From: Bacillus sp. FJAT-27264 | Lineage (GTDB): Bacteria; Bacillota; Bacilli; Paenibacillales; Paenibacillaceae | Length of the DNA: 64,000 nucleotides | Assembly (NCBI RefSeq): GCF_001682855.1 | Contig: NZ_MAQW01000031.1 | Location: 62,487 to 126,486 of the forward strand | Direction of reading: 5' to 3' | Part shown: piece after piece, positions 8,873 to 18,031 of the stretch | How the letters are laid out: every line of letters begins with the position of its first letter | How positions within the stretch are numbered: the first letter of the stretch is position 1 | The notes under the pieces: generated by a model | Database searches by the model: none | Seen by the model: only the letters and a program-made list of their open reading frames with translations | What the model was told of the DNA's origin: nothing | Made by a program: the position numbers and the translations under genes

Positions 8873-10582
8873 ATGAGAAATTTGAAAGTGAAACAAAAAA
8901 TGACATTGCTAATGATCCTTGTCATTGGCATGCAGATTGCCGTAGGTATTCTGGGGATCATTACCACGGATCGGATGGCAGAACGCTCCGAAGAAACCTA
9001 TGAAGAGAATTTGATACCGATCTCAATCGTCACCCAACTCCGTGGGAATTCACGGGCGATTGATTCCTATCTTCTGGAGAATATGCTTACAGAAGTAAAC
9101 GGGAAGAGTAAGGAACTGTCAGATAGTATCCAAGCCACGATGAAAACGAATAATGAACTTGTGGCCGAGTTGAAGACAGTATCTTTTAGTAATGAAGAAA
9201 TTACGGCCAAAATCAATGAGTATACTTCCTTGCTTCCGGACTATCGGAGTCAGCGGGAGAACATTCTTCATCTTGGCGACAATAACCTGAATGCCGAAGC
9301 CTACCGTTTGTTTAACGGAAAGGAGTTCAGTGAATCCCGGCAGCGGGTTATTTCTCTACTGAATGATATGGTTGATTTGCTGCTTAAAGAAGCCGAAGCT
9401 CACAAAACTTCTACAGCAGTAAACGCAAGTAATTTTAAACTGCTGAATGGTATCCTCATCGCGAGTATTATGTTGATCAGCGTTGCACTTAGTGTAATTA
9501 TTACTCGCTTGATTACTGTGCCGCTCAAACAGCTTCAAGGGTTAATGAAGCGGGCGGAAGAGGGCGACCTGACAGCGACGGCTGTATATGATTCAAAAGA
9601 CGAAATCGGTATTATCAGCCGTTCCTTCAACAGTATGGTGGGCAGTCTCAGAAAGATGATGCAATCCGTTTCGGAGAGTGCCGAGATGCTATCTGCTTCT
9701 TCTGAAGAGATGAGTGCAAGCGCCGCACAGACGGCTCATGCCTCACAGATGATTGCCGAAACTTCAAGTGAGATTGCTATCGGTTTTGATGAGCAGGTTA
9801 GCAGCATTACCCGTACGGCTCAATCTGTGCAGTCTATGGCAGAGGATATTTCAGCGGTAGAGCGCAGCAGTTATGAGATGGCATCGCTCATGGATGTAGC
9901 TGCCGGCTCGACAGATCGCGGTGCGGAAGCGGTAGCTGAAATCATCGATCAGATGGTTCAGATTGATACCAGTGTTGCGGAGAGCCAGGAGATCGTTACC
10001 AATCTTGGACGTCTGTCCGAGGAAATCAGCACTATAATTACAACAATCAACGCTATTTCCAGTCAGACCAACCTGTTATCACTCAATGCTTCCATCGAGG
10101 CAGCCAGAGCCGGCGAACATGGCCGGGGCTTCGCAGTAGTCGCCGGAGAAATCCGGAAGTTGTCGGAAGCAACCGGTAGCAGTTCTCTTAAGATCACGGA
10201 TATCATTACACACATTCAGCAGCAGACCGAGCTTGCAATACAGTCTATGGCGCAAGGGTCCTTGATTGTATCGCACGGTGTAAGCCAGAGCAAGCTGGTC
10301 TCCGGGGCCTTTGACGAGATTCAAAGCTCTATAAAGGATGCTGCTTCGCAGACACAGGAGATCCGGGAATCGATTGGGCATATCTCTAGGGAGTCCCAAG
10401 GCGTCACGGAATCTATGGAGCAGGTGAATGCCATCTCGCAAAAAGGGGCTGGGGGTATTCAGGAGACAAGCGCAGCCAGTCAGGAACAGCTGTCAGCGAT
10501 GGAGGAGATGTCGGCTTCGGCCCAGTACCTGGCGACATTAGCAGAAGATCTGCAGAAGAGCCTCGCGAGCTTTAAGCTATAA
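8873..10582 (+). CDS. Methyl-accepting chemotaxis protein
   Basis: 569 residues. The N-terminal membrane segment (about 10-30), an extracellular four-helix-bundle sensor (about 35-185) and a second membrane segment (about 190-212) are followed by a HAMP domain (ITVPLKQLQGLM... FNSMVGSL) and a long cytoplasmic signalling coiled coil. The hairpin tip contains ISSQTNLLSLNASIEAARAG and GRGFAVVAGEIRKLSE, which bind CheW/CheA. The ligand is unknown. It is transcribed alone from a sigma-D type promoter and closed by its own terminator, as usual for scattered receptor genes. Confidence 0.93.
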   Translation: MRNLKVKQKMTLLMILVIGMQIAVGILGIITTDRMAERSEETYEENLIPISIVTQLRGNSRAIDSYLLENMLTEVNGKSKELSDSIQATMKTNNELVAELKTVSFSNEEITAKINEYTSLLPDYRSQRENILHLGDNNLNAEAYRLFNGKEFSESRQRVISLLNDMVDLLLKEAEAHKTSTAVNASNFKLLNGILIASIMLISVALSVIITRLITVPLKQLQGLMKRAEEGDLTATAVYDSKDEIGIISRSFNSMVGSLRKMMQSVSESAEMLSASSEEMSASAAQTAHASQMIAETSSEIAIGFDEQVSSITRTAQSVQSMAEDISAVERSSYEMASLMDVAAGSTDRGAEAVAEIIDQMVQIDTSVAESQEIVTNLGRLSEEISTIITTINAISSQTNLLSLNASIEAARAGEHGRGFAVVAGEIRKLSEATGSSSLKITDIITHIQQQTELAIQSMAQGSLIVSHGVSQSKLVSGAFDEIQSSIKDAASQTQEIRESIGHISRESQGVTESMEQVNAISQKGAGGIQETSAASQEQLSAMEEMSASAQYLATLAEDLQKSLASFKL

Positions 10583-10637
10583 GTCACGAACCGCAAGCGA
10601 TGCAATATAACCTCATATAAGAGTTGCAAGAAATACT

Positions 10638-10674
10638 AAAGCCGCGATTCTCCACTAATGGGAACGCGGCTTTT
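10638..10674 (+). terminator. Terminator after chemotaxis receptor
   Basis: AAAGCCGCG / CGCGGCTTT stem with T tail. Confidence 0.8.
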
Positions 10675-10707
10675 GGTTTATCTTCATTCTTCTCAACCTA
10701 TATAAAC

Positions 10708-10757
10708 AAAAGGAGTGTCCCAGAAGCCATTCACGGCCTGTGGAACACTCCTTTTTA
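10708..10757 (-). terminator. Terminator of qoxABCD
   Basis: AAAGGAGTGT...CC and GG..ACACTCCTTTT arms flank an 18-base loop. Read on the minus strand it lies 36 bases after the qoxD stop; it could act on both strands. Confidence 0.75.
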
Positions 10758-10792
10758 ACTATCAAACTATACCCTAATTCCTTCTGAAGGAA

Positions 10793-11086
10793 TTAAGCGT
10801 ACCAGCCCCATACGAAGATGAATAAGGTTCCGAAGATCGTTACCAGGCCGACAAACAAGGCATAGGCGATATTGAGATACAGTTCTTTCTTGGTATCTGC
10901 CGACTCTCCAATGTGCATGAACAGGAAGAGCTGCAGGGATGCTTGAATGATCGCCGTAACGGCCAGAATTACCAAGTTTGCTGCTCTGGACAGATCCAGG
11001 TAGATCACAGCCAGCGCTGCGGCAGAAAGGACGAGAGAGGCGATATAACCCAGCACATGGCGAATTGGAAACAGTTGCTTCATCAT
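10793..11086 (-). CDS. qoxD: Cytochrome aa3 quinol oxidase subunit IV
   Basis: 97 residues with three membrane helices (about 10-30, 35-57, 70-93) and the motif ITAIIQASLQLFLFMHIGES-like typical of subunit IV (COX4/CyoD/QoxD family). Last gene of qoxABCD. It stabilizes subunit I assembly in the cytoplasmic membrane. It is somewhat shorter than the Bacillus protein (about 124 residues). Confidence 0.9.
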   Translation of the reverse strand: MMKQLFPIRHVLGYIASLVLSAAALAVIYLDLSRAANLVILAVTAIIQASLQLFLFMHIGESADTKKELYLNIAYALFVGLVTIFGTLFIFVWGWYA

Positions 11087-11087
11087 G

Positions 11088-11684
11088 TCACATCAGTCCT
11101 TTCAGGTAGACGTAGCTGAAGATAAAGATCCAGACAACGTCCAGGAAGTGCCAGTACAGAGAGAAGATAAACGACTTGTTCGCTGTAGCTGGGTTGATGC
11201 CATGACGCTTTATTTGAATCAGGATGGCTGATCCCCACAGGAACCCGAAGGTTACGTGAGCACCGTGCGTGCCGAGTAATACGAACAGACTGGACAGGAA
11301 GGCACTGGTTTGCAGTGTTGCTCCTTCATGAACATAAGTGAAGAATTCCGTAATCTCAATAGCAAGGAAGCCCAGACCCATAAGAAGGGTAATCCCGAAA
11401 AAGAACATCATAGCTTTCTTGTATCCATGCCGCATGGCATGAATGGCAAGACCGATCGTAAATGAGCTTGTCAGGAGCAAGAATGTTTCGAGCAGTACGG
11501 GACCAATCTCAAAAAGCTCGCTGCCATTTGGACCGCTGGCAAAGCGATCCACAAGTACAAAGTAAACCGTGAACAATGTAGCGAAGAGGGCGATTTCCGC
11601 TCCCAGGAAGACCCAGAAGCCGAAAATCTTGTTACTGTTCTCTTCTGTTGAATATTCAAGCGGCTTGGACGCATCTATTTTCAT
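11088..11684 (-). CDS. qoxC: Cytochrome aa3 quinol oxidase subunit III
   Basis: 198 residues, five predicted membrane helices, with the subunit III opening (NKIFGFWVFLGAEIALFATLF) and the HGAHVTFG segment of the CtaE/QoxC family. The start overlaps the qoxB stop (ATGA), so translation is coupled. It is part of the terminal oxidase that passes electrons from menaquinol to oxygen and pumps protons. Confidence 0.93.
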   Translation of the reverse strand: MKIDASKPLEYSTEENSNKIFGFWVFLGAEIALFATLFTVYFVLVDRFASGPNGSELFEIGPVLLETFLLLTSSFTIGLAIHAMRHGYKKAMMFFFGITLLMGLGFLAIEITEFFTYVHEGATLQTSAFLSSLFVLLGTHGAHVTFGFLWGSAILIQIKRHGINPATANKSFIFSLYWHFLDVVWIFIFSYVYLKGLM

Positions 11685-13624
11685 ACAGTCTCACCCCGCA
11701 GTTTCTTTTCAGTAGCGATAATTTCCTTCTCCGGAATATAGAATCCGTGATCTCTGTCGAAGGACATCGCACAAAGCGTGATCAGAATGCCGACTCCGGA
11801 AACAATCGCCGGAACCCACATGCTGAATACCATGAAGAATCCGAAGAAGAAGAAGATTACACCAAGGATGAATGGTTTGCCAGTATTGCTAGGCATATGA
11901 ATCTTCTTGATTTCGTCCTTGAACAAAGGAATGTTCTCCTGCTTGGATACCCAGAATGCATCACGGTCTGTTACCGTAGGTACAACCGCAAAGTTGTAAG
12001 CCGGGATCGGGCTGTTAGTCGCCCACTCAAGGGTGCGTGCATCCCATGGGTCTCCAGTGGTATCCCGCGGCATGTAGCGAGTACTCCAGTAGATATTGTA
12101 GACCAGAATGACAAACCCGATGGCCAGACCAAGTGCTCCTGCAAAGGAGACCATATTAAGCGGACCGAAGCCCGTCTCTGCCGAGTAGGTGTACATCCGC
12201 CGGGTCATACCCATGAGTCCAAGAATGAACAGTGGGAAGAACGCGACGTTAAAGGAAATGATAATCCACCAGAAGGCGTGCTTGCCAAGACGTTCGTTGA
12301 GGCGGAAGCCGAATACTTTAGGGAACCAGTAATGGAAACCTGCGATAACGGCGAACACGGCACCCGGAATCAGAACGTAGTGGAAATGCGCTACCAGGAA
12401 CATGGTGTTGTGGTACTGGTAGTCGGCGCTGGCCATTGCCAGCATGACGCCTGTAACCCCACCGATTGTAAAGATCGGAATAAACGCTAAGGTGTAGAGC
12501 ATCGGTGTGGTAAAGGTTATTCGCCCTTTACGGAGCGTGAATAACCAGTTGAATATTTTAACCCCTGTCGGTACAGCGATCGCCATCGTAGTGATGGAGA
12601 AGAAGCTGTTGACCATTACGCCTTGACCCATAGTATAGAAGTGGTGAGCCCATACCAGGAAGGACAGAAGCGAGATAACGACCATACTTGCAACCATGGA
12701 TGTATATCCATATAGGTTCTTTTTGGAGAAGGTAGAGATGATATCACTATAAATACCGAAGGCCGGCAAAATAACGATATATACCTCAGGGTGTCCCCAT
12801 ACCCAGAAGAGGTTAGCCCATAGCATATCCATACCGCCGTTGGCCATCGTAAAGAATTGAGAGCCGAACAACCGGTCGAACATCATCAGCGCCAGTGCTA
12901 TCGTAAGCACCGGGAAGGCGAATACGATGATAACGTTGGTGATCAGAACAGACCAGGTGAACATTGGCATGCGCATTAACTTCATGCCTGGTGCACGCAT
13001 CTTCAGGATGGTTACGATGAAGTTAACCCCTGTTAACATTGTACCGATACCAGAGATCTGCAGCGCTAGAGAGTAGTAGTTGTTACCTACCGTAGGGCTG
13101 AATTCAATGCTTGCCAGCGGGAAGTATGCGGACCAGCCGGCATCCGGCGATCCCCCGATAACAAAGGAGATGTTCAGCAGCATCGCTCCGAAGAAGAAGA
13201 GCCAGAAGCTGACAGCGTTCAGACGCGGGAATGCCACGTCTCTCGCGCCGATTTGTAGTGGCACGATAACGTTCATCAGACCGATGATAAACGGCATGGC
13301 CATGAAGAGAATCATGATCAGACCGTGCGTGGTAAAGACCTCATTATAGTGCTGTGCGTCGAGAAATTTCATTTCTGGTGCTGCGGTCTGCAGACGCATC
13401 ATAAGCGCGTCGATACCGCCGCGGAACAGCATCAGCAGGGCAGCCAGGATATACATGACCCCGATGCGTTTATGGTCAACTGTAGTCAACCATTCGCGCC
13501 AAAGGTAGCCCCACTTCTTGAAAACGGTGAGTCCAATGATAATCGCCAGCGTGGCCAGCGCAATACTGACCATAGCTCCGTAGATTAGGACCCCTCCGTG
13601 AACCTTAAACTTTTCCAAATCCAT
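11681..13624 (-). CDS. qoxB: Cytochrome aa3 quinol oxidase subunit I
   Basis: 647 residues, close to the 649 of Bacillus QoxB. Heme-copper oxidase landmarks are present: WGHPEVYIVILPAFG (CuB His, crosslinked Tyr), WAHHFYTMG (two CuB His), and VAHFHYVLIPG (heme ligands). About 14-15 membrane helices. AAAGGAGT lies 8 bases before the ATG. This is the catalytic subunit holding heme a, heme a3 and CuB. Confidence 0.96.
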   Translation of the reverse strand: MDLEKFKVHGGVLIYGAMVSIALATLAIIIGLTVFKKWGYLWREWLTTVDHKRIGVMYILAALLMLFRGGIDALMMRLQTAAPEMKFLDAQHYNEVFTTHGLIMILFMAMPFIIGLMNVIVPLQIGARDVAFPRLNAVSFWLFFFGAMLLNISFVIGGSPDAGWSAYFPLASIEFSPTVGNNYYSLALQISGIGTMLTGVNFIVTILKMRAPGMKLMRMPMFTWSVLITNVIIVFAFPVLTIALALMMFDRLFGSQFFTMANGGMDMLWANLFWVWGHPEVYIVILPAFGIYSDIISTFSKKNLYGYTSMVASMVVISLLSFLVWAHHFYTMGQGVMVNSFFSITTMAIAVPTGVKIFNWLFTLRKGRITFTTPMLYTLAFIPIFTIGGVTGVMLAMASADYQYHNTMFLVAHFHYVLIPGAVFAVIAGFHYWFPKVFGFRLNERLGKHAFWWIIISFNVAFFPLFILGLMGMTRRMYTYSAETGFGPLNMVSFAGALGLAIGFVILVYNIYWSTRYMPRDTTGDPWDARTLEWATNSPIPAYNFAVVPTVTDRDAFWVSKQENIPLFKDEIKKIHMPSNTGKPFILGVIFFFFGFFMVFSMWVPAIVSGVGILITLCAMSFDRDHGFYIPEKEIIATEKKLRGETV

Positions 13625-13665
13625 TAGGGATGACTCCTTTCAGGTATTCACACTGGCAAAAGAGC

Positions 13666-14667
13666 CTAGTGGTGTCCTTCGTGTGTACTCTCGTCTACCG
13701 GCTGAACCTCTGTATCGGGTTTGCCGTCAAATATGGTCTCACTAGAAGGCGCTGGAGATGGGTGGATTTTCTTGTTCTCCTTATGCTCCATATTGCCGTT
13801 ATCCATATCCATTTCCATGCCGTCATGGCTCATATGGTCACCATGGTTGCCTGGAGGCGGACTGAAGGTTAAGTGGTTAGAGGAGTAGGTTTTGCGTCCA
13901 ACAAAATCGGTCTTCAGCAATGCCTTGAATTCATCCTCTGTCAGCGGTTGTGCGGTTTCCTTAACATCCTTTACCCAACCGTCATAATCTTTCTGTGGCA
14001 TGACCAGTGTTTCAAATTCCATGTGGGCGAAGCCCTTACCGCTAAAGTTCGAGTTTCTGCCGAGATAGGAACCCACGGTGTCAGCTGAAAGATGAAGGGT
14101 TGTGAGCATGTCATTCATCGCATATTTTTGCCCTGCGAGCTGAGGAACCCAGAAGCTGGTGATACTGCTGAAAGAGTACAGTCTGAACTCTACAGCGCGG
14201 TGAACAGGAATGTTCACGTAGTTAACGGTTTCAATGCCTTCCTCCGGATAGCTGAAATGCCATTTCCAGTTCGAGGATGAGGCGTAAATCACAAGCGGTT
14301 TCTGGTTTTTATAATCTGCAGCAACGTTCTCTACAGCGCTTGTTGATTTTACTGTTACCACAGAAAGGAAAGATACAATGATGATTGGAATGGCAATCCA
14401 AATCGCCTCCAGCCATTTATTGCCCTCTTCATGTGGTGGAATGTACCCCTCGTTGCTCTTTTTCGCGCGGTACTTCACAATAACAAAGATGTATAAAATG
14501 TAGACAACAGCCAGAACGCCGAGCATCACCAGTATGGAGAGGATGATCGTGTCTGAGATCGTTCTTGCAGCCGGACCTTTCGGGTTCAATACAGTTATGG
14601 AACTGCAACCCGGCAGGAGGAGAATCAGGCTGAGGAACAAAGCGTATAACGGCCCTTTTTTGTTCAT
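13666..14667 (-). CDS. qoxA: Cytochrome aa3 quinol oxidase subunit II (lipoprotein)
   Basis: 333 residues. Lipoprotein signal with Cys21 (LLLPGC), two membrane helices (about 38-62 and 90-110), then a cupredoxin-like domain that lacks the Cys-x3-Cys copper-A ligands, so it is the quinol and not the cytochrome c type. An unusual C-terminal tail (about 275-333) is rich in His and Met (NHGDHMSHDGMEMDMDNG... EGHH) and could bind copper. First gene of qoxABCD. AAGGAGTT precedes the ATG. Confidence 0.95.
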   Translation of the reverse strand: MNKKGPLYALFLSLILLLPGCSSITVLNPKGPAARTISDTIILSILVMLGVLAVVYILYIFVIVKYRAKKSNEGYIPPHEEGNKWLEAIWIAIPIIIVSFLSVVTVKSTSAVENVAADYKNQKPLVIYASSSNWKWHFSYPEEGIETVNYVNIPVHRAVEFRLYSFSSITSFWVPQLAGQKYAMNDMLTTLHLSADTVGSYLGRNSNFSGKGFAHMEFETLVMPQKDYDGWVKDVKETAQPLTEDEFKALLKTDFVGRKTYSSNHLTFSPPPGNHGDHMSHDGMEMDMDNGNMEHKENKKIHPSPAPSSETIFDGKPDTEVQPVDESTHEGHH

Positions 14668-14724
14668 GTTGAACTCCTTCCTTCAATAATTCTTCATCTT
14701 AGCCGAAATCATTAACCTCTATAT

Positions 14725-14753
14725 ATAGTAAGAAGTCCGAGGGTAGATTGCAA
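14725..14753 (-). promoter_or_regulatory. Probable qoxABCD promoter
   Basis: On the minus strand TTGCAA, 17 bases, TACTAT (followed by ATATAG). It lies about 60 bases before the qoxA start. Confidence 0.5.
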
Positions 14754-14844
14754 AAGACATATTTTATCATTTTTCCTATTTGCGTCCTTAAATATGGCGA
14801 TATCGTTAAATATTTGTGTTGGAATTGTTACAACTTTCTAATGA

Positions 14845-14860
14845 TGTGATATAGATCACT
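14845..14860. promoter_or_regulatory. Candidate Fnr/Crp-family operator
   Basis: TGTGA-N6-TCACT matches the TGTGA-N6-TCACA Fnr/Crp consensus in nine of ten defined bases. It lies in the 488-base space between qoxA and the divergent deacetylase gene, about 130 bases upstream of the predicted qox start point. Oxygen or redox control of the oxidase is inferred. Confidence 0.45.
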
Positions 14861-14901
14861 GTAGTGACGCTGTTTTGTGGACATTTTTAATTGTTCGAAA
14901 T

Positions 14902-14919
14902 TTGTTCAATAATTCACTA
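14902..14919. promoter_or_regulatory. Weak Rex-like site
   Basis: TTGTTCAATAATTCACTA agrees with the Rex-type consensus TTGTGAAATATTTCACAA at 14 of 18 positions. The surrounding sequence is AT-rich, so chance similarity is possible. Confidence 0.25.
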
Positions 14920-14959
14920 ATGTTACTAATTTCGCCACAATTATTTTGCTCCAAATATG

Positions 14960-14980
14960 CGGTTTTTAACCGCTTTTTTA
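14960..14980 (+). terminator. Orphan terminator-like hairpin in qoxA-deacetylase spacer
   Basis: GCGGTT-TTT-AACCGC followed by six T. No gene ends before it on this strand, so it may close a short untranslated transcript or attenuate transcription towards the deacetylase. Nothing else gene-like is visible in 14668-15155 beyond the regulatory sites listed. Confidence 0.5.
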
Positions 14981-15155
14981 TTGCTGTGACAGGATTCGAC
15001 GAAAGTTGCGCTATTTTTTAAAAAAATACCTTGAACTCAATATAGTGTCTAATTGGTAACAACTTTTTATGCACTTGGTTACAATCTCTCAAATTTCATT
15101 CTATGTATCTATGGTAGAGTAATAGAAAATATACATAGATAGGGAGATCCTGCCG

Positions 15156-16310
15156 GTGTCTACTAAAAAGTTGTTGCTATTATTCATTGCATTTTTTGTA
15201 AGTTTGGGATGGGTTCATGAAAGTGAGGCCGCTGGCTTGCAAGCCCTGAAGCTAGGGGTTAATGATAAACTGACCGGAATCGAGGCTGTATCTGTAAAAG
15301 ATACTTATTATGTTCCGCTGCGCGATTTGGCGCAGGAATTAGGCTGGACGCTGAATGGACTATCTGATGGAATCAGTGTGAGTGCCGGGGGCTCTTCGCT
15401 CAAGCTATTGAACGACCATACAACAGCCACTCTGAATAATGGAAGCAAGGTCCCGATGGACACCTTCCTGCGTGGTGGCAAGCTCATGGTTCCGGTACGA
15501 GTATCAGCACTTCTGGGTTATACCATTTCCTATGTGCCTGAACAATATTTACTGAGAGTGCAGAATAGCACAGCTAAACTTAATAATGCTGAATTTATTG
15601 GCAAGTATAAGAAGGAGCTGCAGCCGAAGACAGGGACTGGCTCTCAGACCCCAACAACGTCCGGTACCACTACACCTGTTAATTCTGGAAAGCAAGGAAC
15701 AACGGTATACATGACCTTTGATGATGGACCGTCGGCTACCACTACGCAACTGCTCGATATCTTGGCAAAGTATAAGGTGAAGGCCACCTTCTTCATGCTG
15801 GGTCCGAAAATGAACACCTATCCTGAACAGGTTAAGCGTACTGCGAAGGAAGGCCATGGCCTTGGTCTGCATGGAATGACGCACCGTAAGGAGAAGTTCT
15901 ACGCTTCCCCGGCCGCTGCTCTTGGTGAAATGAACAATGACAATGCCATCCTGAAGAAAATCACTGGGACAGGTACTTCACTGATTCGTCCGCCATACGG
16001 CAGTAAGCCGTATTTCACCAATGTTTTTAGAGACAAGGTTCTGACGCAAGGCTATCATCTCTGGGATTGGAACGTAGATTCGGACGACTGGAAGTACAAG
16101 GAGAACAGCGCCAAAATCTACAACACCGTCATGAGTCAGGTTCATAATCTGAAGAAGTCGCAGAGCAACCCGATCATTCTGATGCACGACCAGAAGGCCA
16201 CACTGAAGGTGCTGCCGCAAATTCTGGAAACGCTGAAGAAGGAAGGGTATCACTTCGAGATTATCACCAAAGATATGCAGCCGCATAACTTCTGGAAAGA
16301 CTATCGTTAA
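15156..16310 (+). CDS. Secreted polysaccharide deacetylase with copper-amine-oxidase-N-like domain
   Basis: 384 residues from a GTG start with AGGGAG 9 bases upstream. Signal peptide (about 1-26, ending HESEAA), then a CuAO N-terminal-like domain (about 28-135: VPLRDLAQELGW; MVPVRVSALLGY) often used for wall attachment in Paenibacillus, a Thr/Ser/Pro linker, and an NodB-type carbohydrate esterase 4 domain (about 183-375). The latter shows TFDDGPS, HGMTH (metal His pair), RPPYGS, W.VDS.DW and LMHD. It probably removes acetyl groups from peptidoglycan or another wall/extracellular glycan. Confidence 0.9.
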   Translation: MSTKKLLLLFIAFFVSLGWVHESEAAGLQALKLGVNDKLTGIEAVSVKDTYYVPLRDLAQELGWTLNGLSDGISVSAGGSSLKLLNDHTTATLNNGSKVPMDTFLRGGKLMVPVRVSALLGYTISYVPEQYLLRVQNSTAKLNNAEFIGKYKKELQPKTGTGSQTPTTSGTTTPVNSGKQGTTVYMTFDDGPSATTTQLLDILAKYKVKATFFMLGPKMNTYPEQVKRTAKEGHGLGLHGMTHRKEKFYASPAAALGEMNNDNAILKKITGTGTSLIRPPYGSKPYFTNVFRDKVLTQGYHLWDWNVDSDDWKYKENSAKIYNTVMSQVHNLKKSQSNPIILMHDQKATLKVLPQILETLKKEGYHFEIITKDMQPHNFWKDYR

Positions 16311-16329
16311 ACAATAATTCAGAGAATAT

Positions 16330-16377
16330 AAGGATGTTCCCGGCCATGTACACAGGCTGCGGAGCATCCTTTTTTTC
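16330..16377 (+). terminator. Terminator after polysaccharide deacetylase
   Basis: AAGGATG-TTCC / GGAG-CATCCTT stem with TTTTTTT. Confidence 0.8.
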
Positions 16378-16563
16378 TGTTCAATGACATAATTAATCGT
16401 ATAAATATTTCAGCGGATTGCAGCACTGCTTTTTCTTTTTTGACACAGATCGAGGGCTCAATTCTATCGACGACATTCATAGGCTATGTTATCATGATAC
16501 TCTAATAACGTATTAACGAATTAAAGCAAAGAGATGCTTTCATTTACTAGGGGGAGAACAAAG

Positions 16564-17340
16564 ATGAAGAAAATGGGATTATGGATGATAACAGCGATGG
16601 CAGCGATTTTGCTCTTGGCGGGCTGCTCCTCGTCGAATGGTAAAACGGATAGCGGCAAGCTGGTAATCGGGATTGATGATAAATTTGCACCGATGGGCTT
16701 CCGGGATGATAATAATGAAATTGTTGGTTTTGACATTGATTATGCAAGAGCGGCTGCTGAGAAAATGGGCAAAGAAGTCACCTTCCAGCCGATCGACTGG
16801 TCGGCCAAGGAATCGGAGCTGAACAGCGGACGCATTGATATGATCTGGAACGGCTATACGATCACGGATGAGCGCAAAGAGAAGGTATTGTTCACTAAGC
16901 CATATCTGGAGAACAGTCAGGTTGTTGTAGTGCTGGCCTCTTCACCACTGTCTAAGCTGGAGGATCTGGCCGGCAAGGAAATCGGGCTGCAAAGCCTGTC
17001 CTCTGCAGCGGATGCTTTGGATGCCAATCCGATTAAGGACAAGGTTGCTGGCATTTCCGAATTTCCAGACAATGTGCTGGCCCTTACGGATCTCAAAACT
17101 TCGCGTCTGGCCGGCGTAGTCATTGACGAGGTTGTGGCTAGATATTATATGTCCAAAGAGCCTGGTACCTTCAAGCTGCTGGACGAATCCTTGGCACCAG
17201 AGCAATACGGGGTTGGCATCAAAAAAGGCAATGAAGCGCTGCTGGACGAGTTACAAAAGGCGCTTGATACGATGAACAGTGATGGAACAGCAGCGGAGAT
17301 TTCCACCAAGTGGTTTGGAGAGAACAAGGTGCTAAAATAG
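16564..17340 (+). CDS. Polar amino acid ABC transporter, substrate-binding lipoprotein
   Basis: 258 residues from ATG 16564 (GGGGGAG upstream). Lipobox LLAGC, then a solute-binding family 3 domain (GIDDKFAPMGFRDDNNEIVGFDIDYARA region, then DMIWNGYTIT.ER). Followed by its permease and ATPase, giving a three-gene importer. The family carries glutamine, cystine, arginine and others; the sequence does not decide which. No T-box or riboswitch is evident upstream. Confidence 0.92.
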   Translation: MKKMGLWMITAMAAILLLAGCSSSNGKTDSGKLVIGIDDKFAPMGFRDDNNEIVGFDIDYARAAAEKMGKEVTFQPIDWSAKESELNSGRIDMIWNGYTITDERKEKVLFTKPYLENSQVVVVLASSPLSKLEDLAGKEIGLQSLSSAADALDANPIKDKVAGISEFPDNVLALTDLKTSRLAGVVIDEVVARYYMSKEPGTFKLLDESLAPEQYGVGIKKGNEALLDELQKALDTMNSDGTAAEISTKWFGENKVLK

Positions 17341-17356
17341 GCAGGGAGCGGGTACA

Positions 17357-18016
17357 ATGAGTCTCGATTATATAATTAAAATCGCCGGACCTATGCTGGA
17401 GGGTGCGCGGACAACGATTTTGCTCTTTCTAATTGTAATTGTGTTGTCTATCCCGCTGGGATTTGTAGTGACGCTGATGGCGAAAAGCACGATAAAGCCG
17501 TTGGCCTGGATTGCTCACAGCTATATCTATGTCATGCGCGGAACTCCGCTGCTGCTACAGTTACTTTTCTTCTGCTTCGGTTTGCCGCAGATTCCGGTCA
17601 TCGGCGAGTATCTGGTCATGGACCGTTTTACGGCGGCCAGCCTGGGTTTTATCCTTAATTATGGCGCCTACTTTGCTGAGATATTCCGCGGAGGATTGTT
17701 GTCCATCGACAAGGGGCAGTTTGAAGCTTCTAAAGTGCTGGGGCTCAGCAAATGGCAGACCCTGCGCAAGGTCATTCTTGCGCAAATGTTCCGGGTCGCG
17801 CTGCCTGCGGTGGCGAATGAGTCTATCTCACTGGTCAAAGATACGGCGTTATTATATGCCGTAGCGGTCCCGGAGCTGCTGAATTATGCGAAGACAGCGG
17901 TGAACCGTGATTTTACGGTGACCCCGTTTGTGGTGGCTGGCGTAATTTATCTGCTAATGACATTGGTATTAACGTTATTCTTCAAGACGCTGGAGAAGCG
18001 TTTCAAATTCGAGTAA
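17357..18016 (+). CDS. Polar amino acid ABC transporter, permease
   Basis: 219 residues, HisM/ArtQ-type inner-membrane permease with about five helices. The EAA coupling loop (EASKVLGLSKWQTLRKVILAQ) contacts the ATPase. Begins 16 bases after the binding protein, with GGGAG upstream. Confidence 0.92.
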   Translation: MSLDYIIKIAGPMLEGARTTILLFLIVIVLSIPLGFVVTLMAKSTIKPLAWIAHSYIYVMRGTPLLLQLLFFCFGLPQIPVIGEYLVMDRFTAASLGFILNYGAYFAEIFRGGLLSIDKGQFEASKVLGLSKWQTLRKVILAQMFRVALPAVANESISLVKDTALLYAVAVPELLNYAKTAVNRDFTVTPFVVAGVIYLLMTLVLTLFFKTLEKRFKFE

Positions 18017-18031
18017 AGGGACTGTCCGTCT

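Noticed and set aside
11648..12490. 280-residue plus-strand open frame opposite qoxB
   Set aside because: Shadow of a highly conserved gene; no ribosome site and implausible composition.
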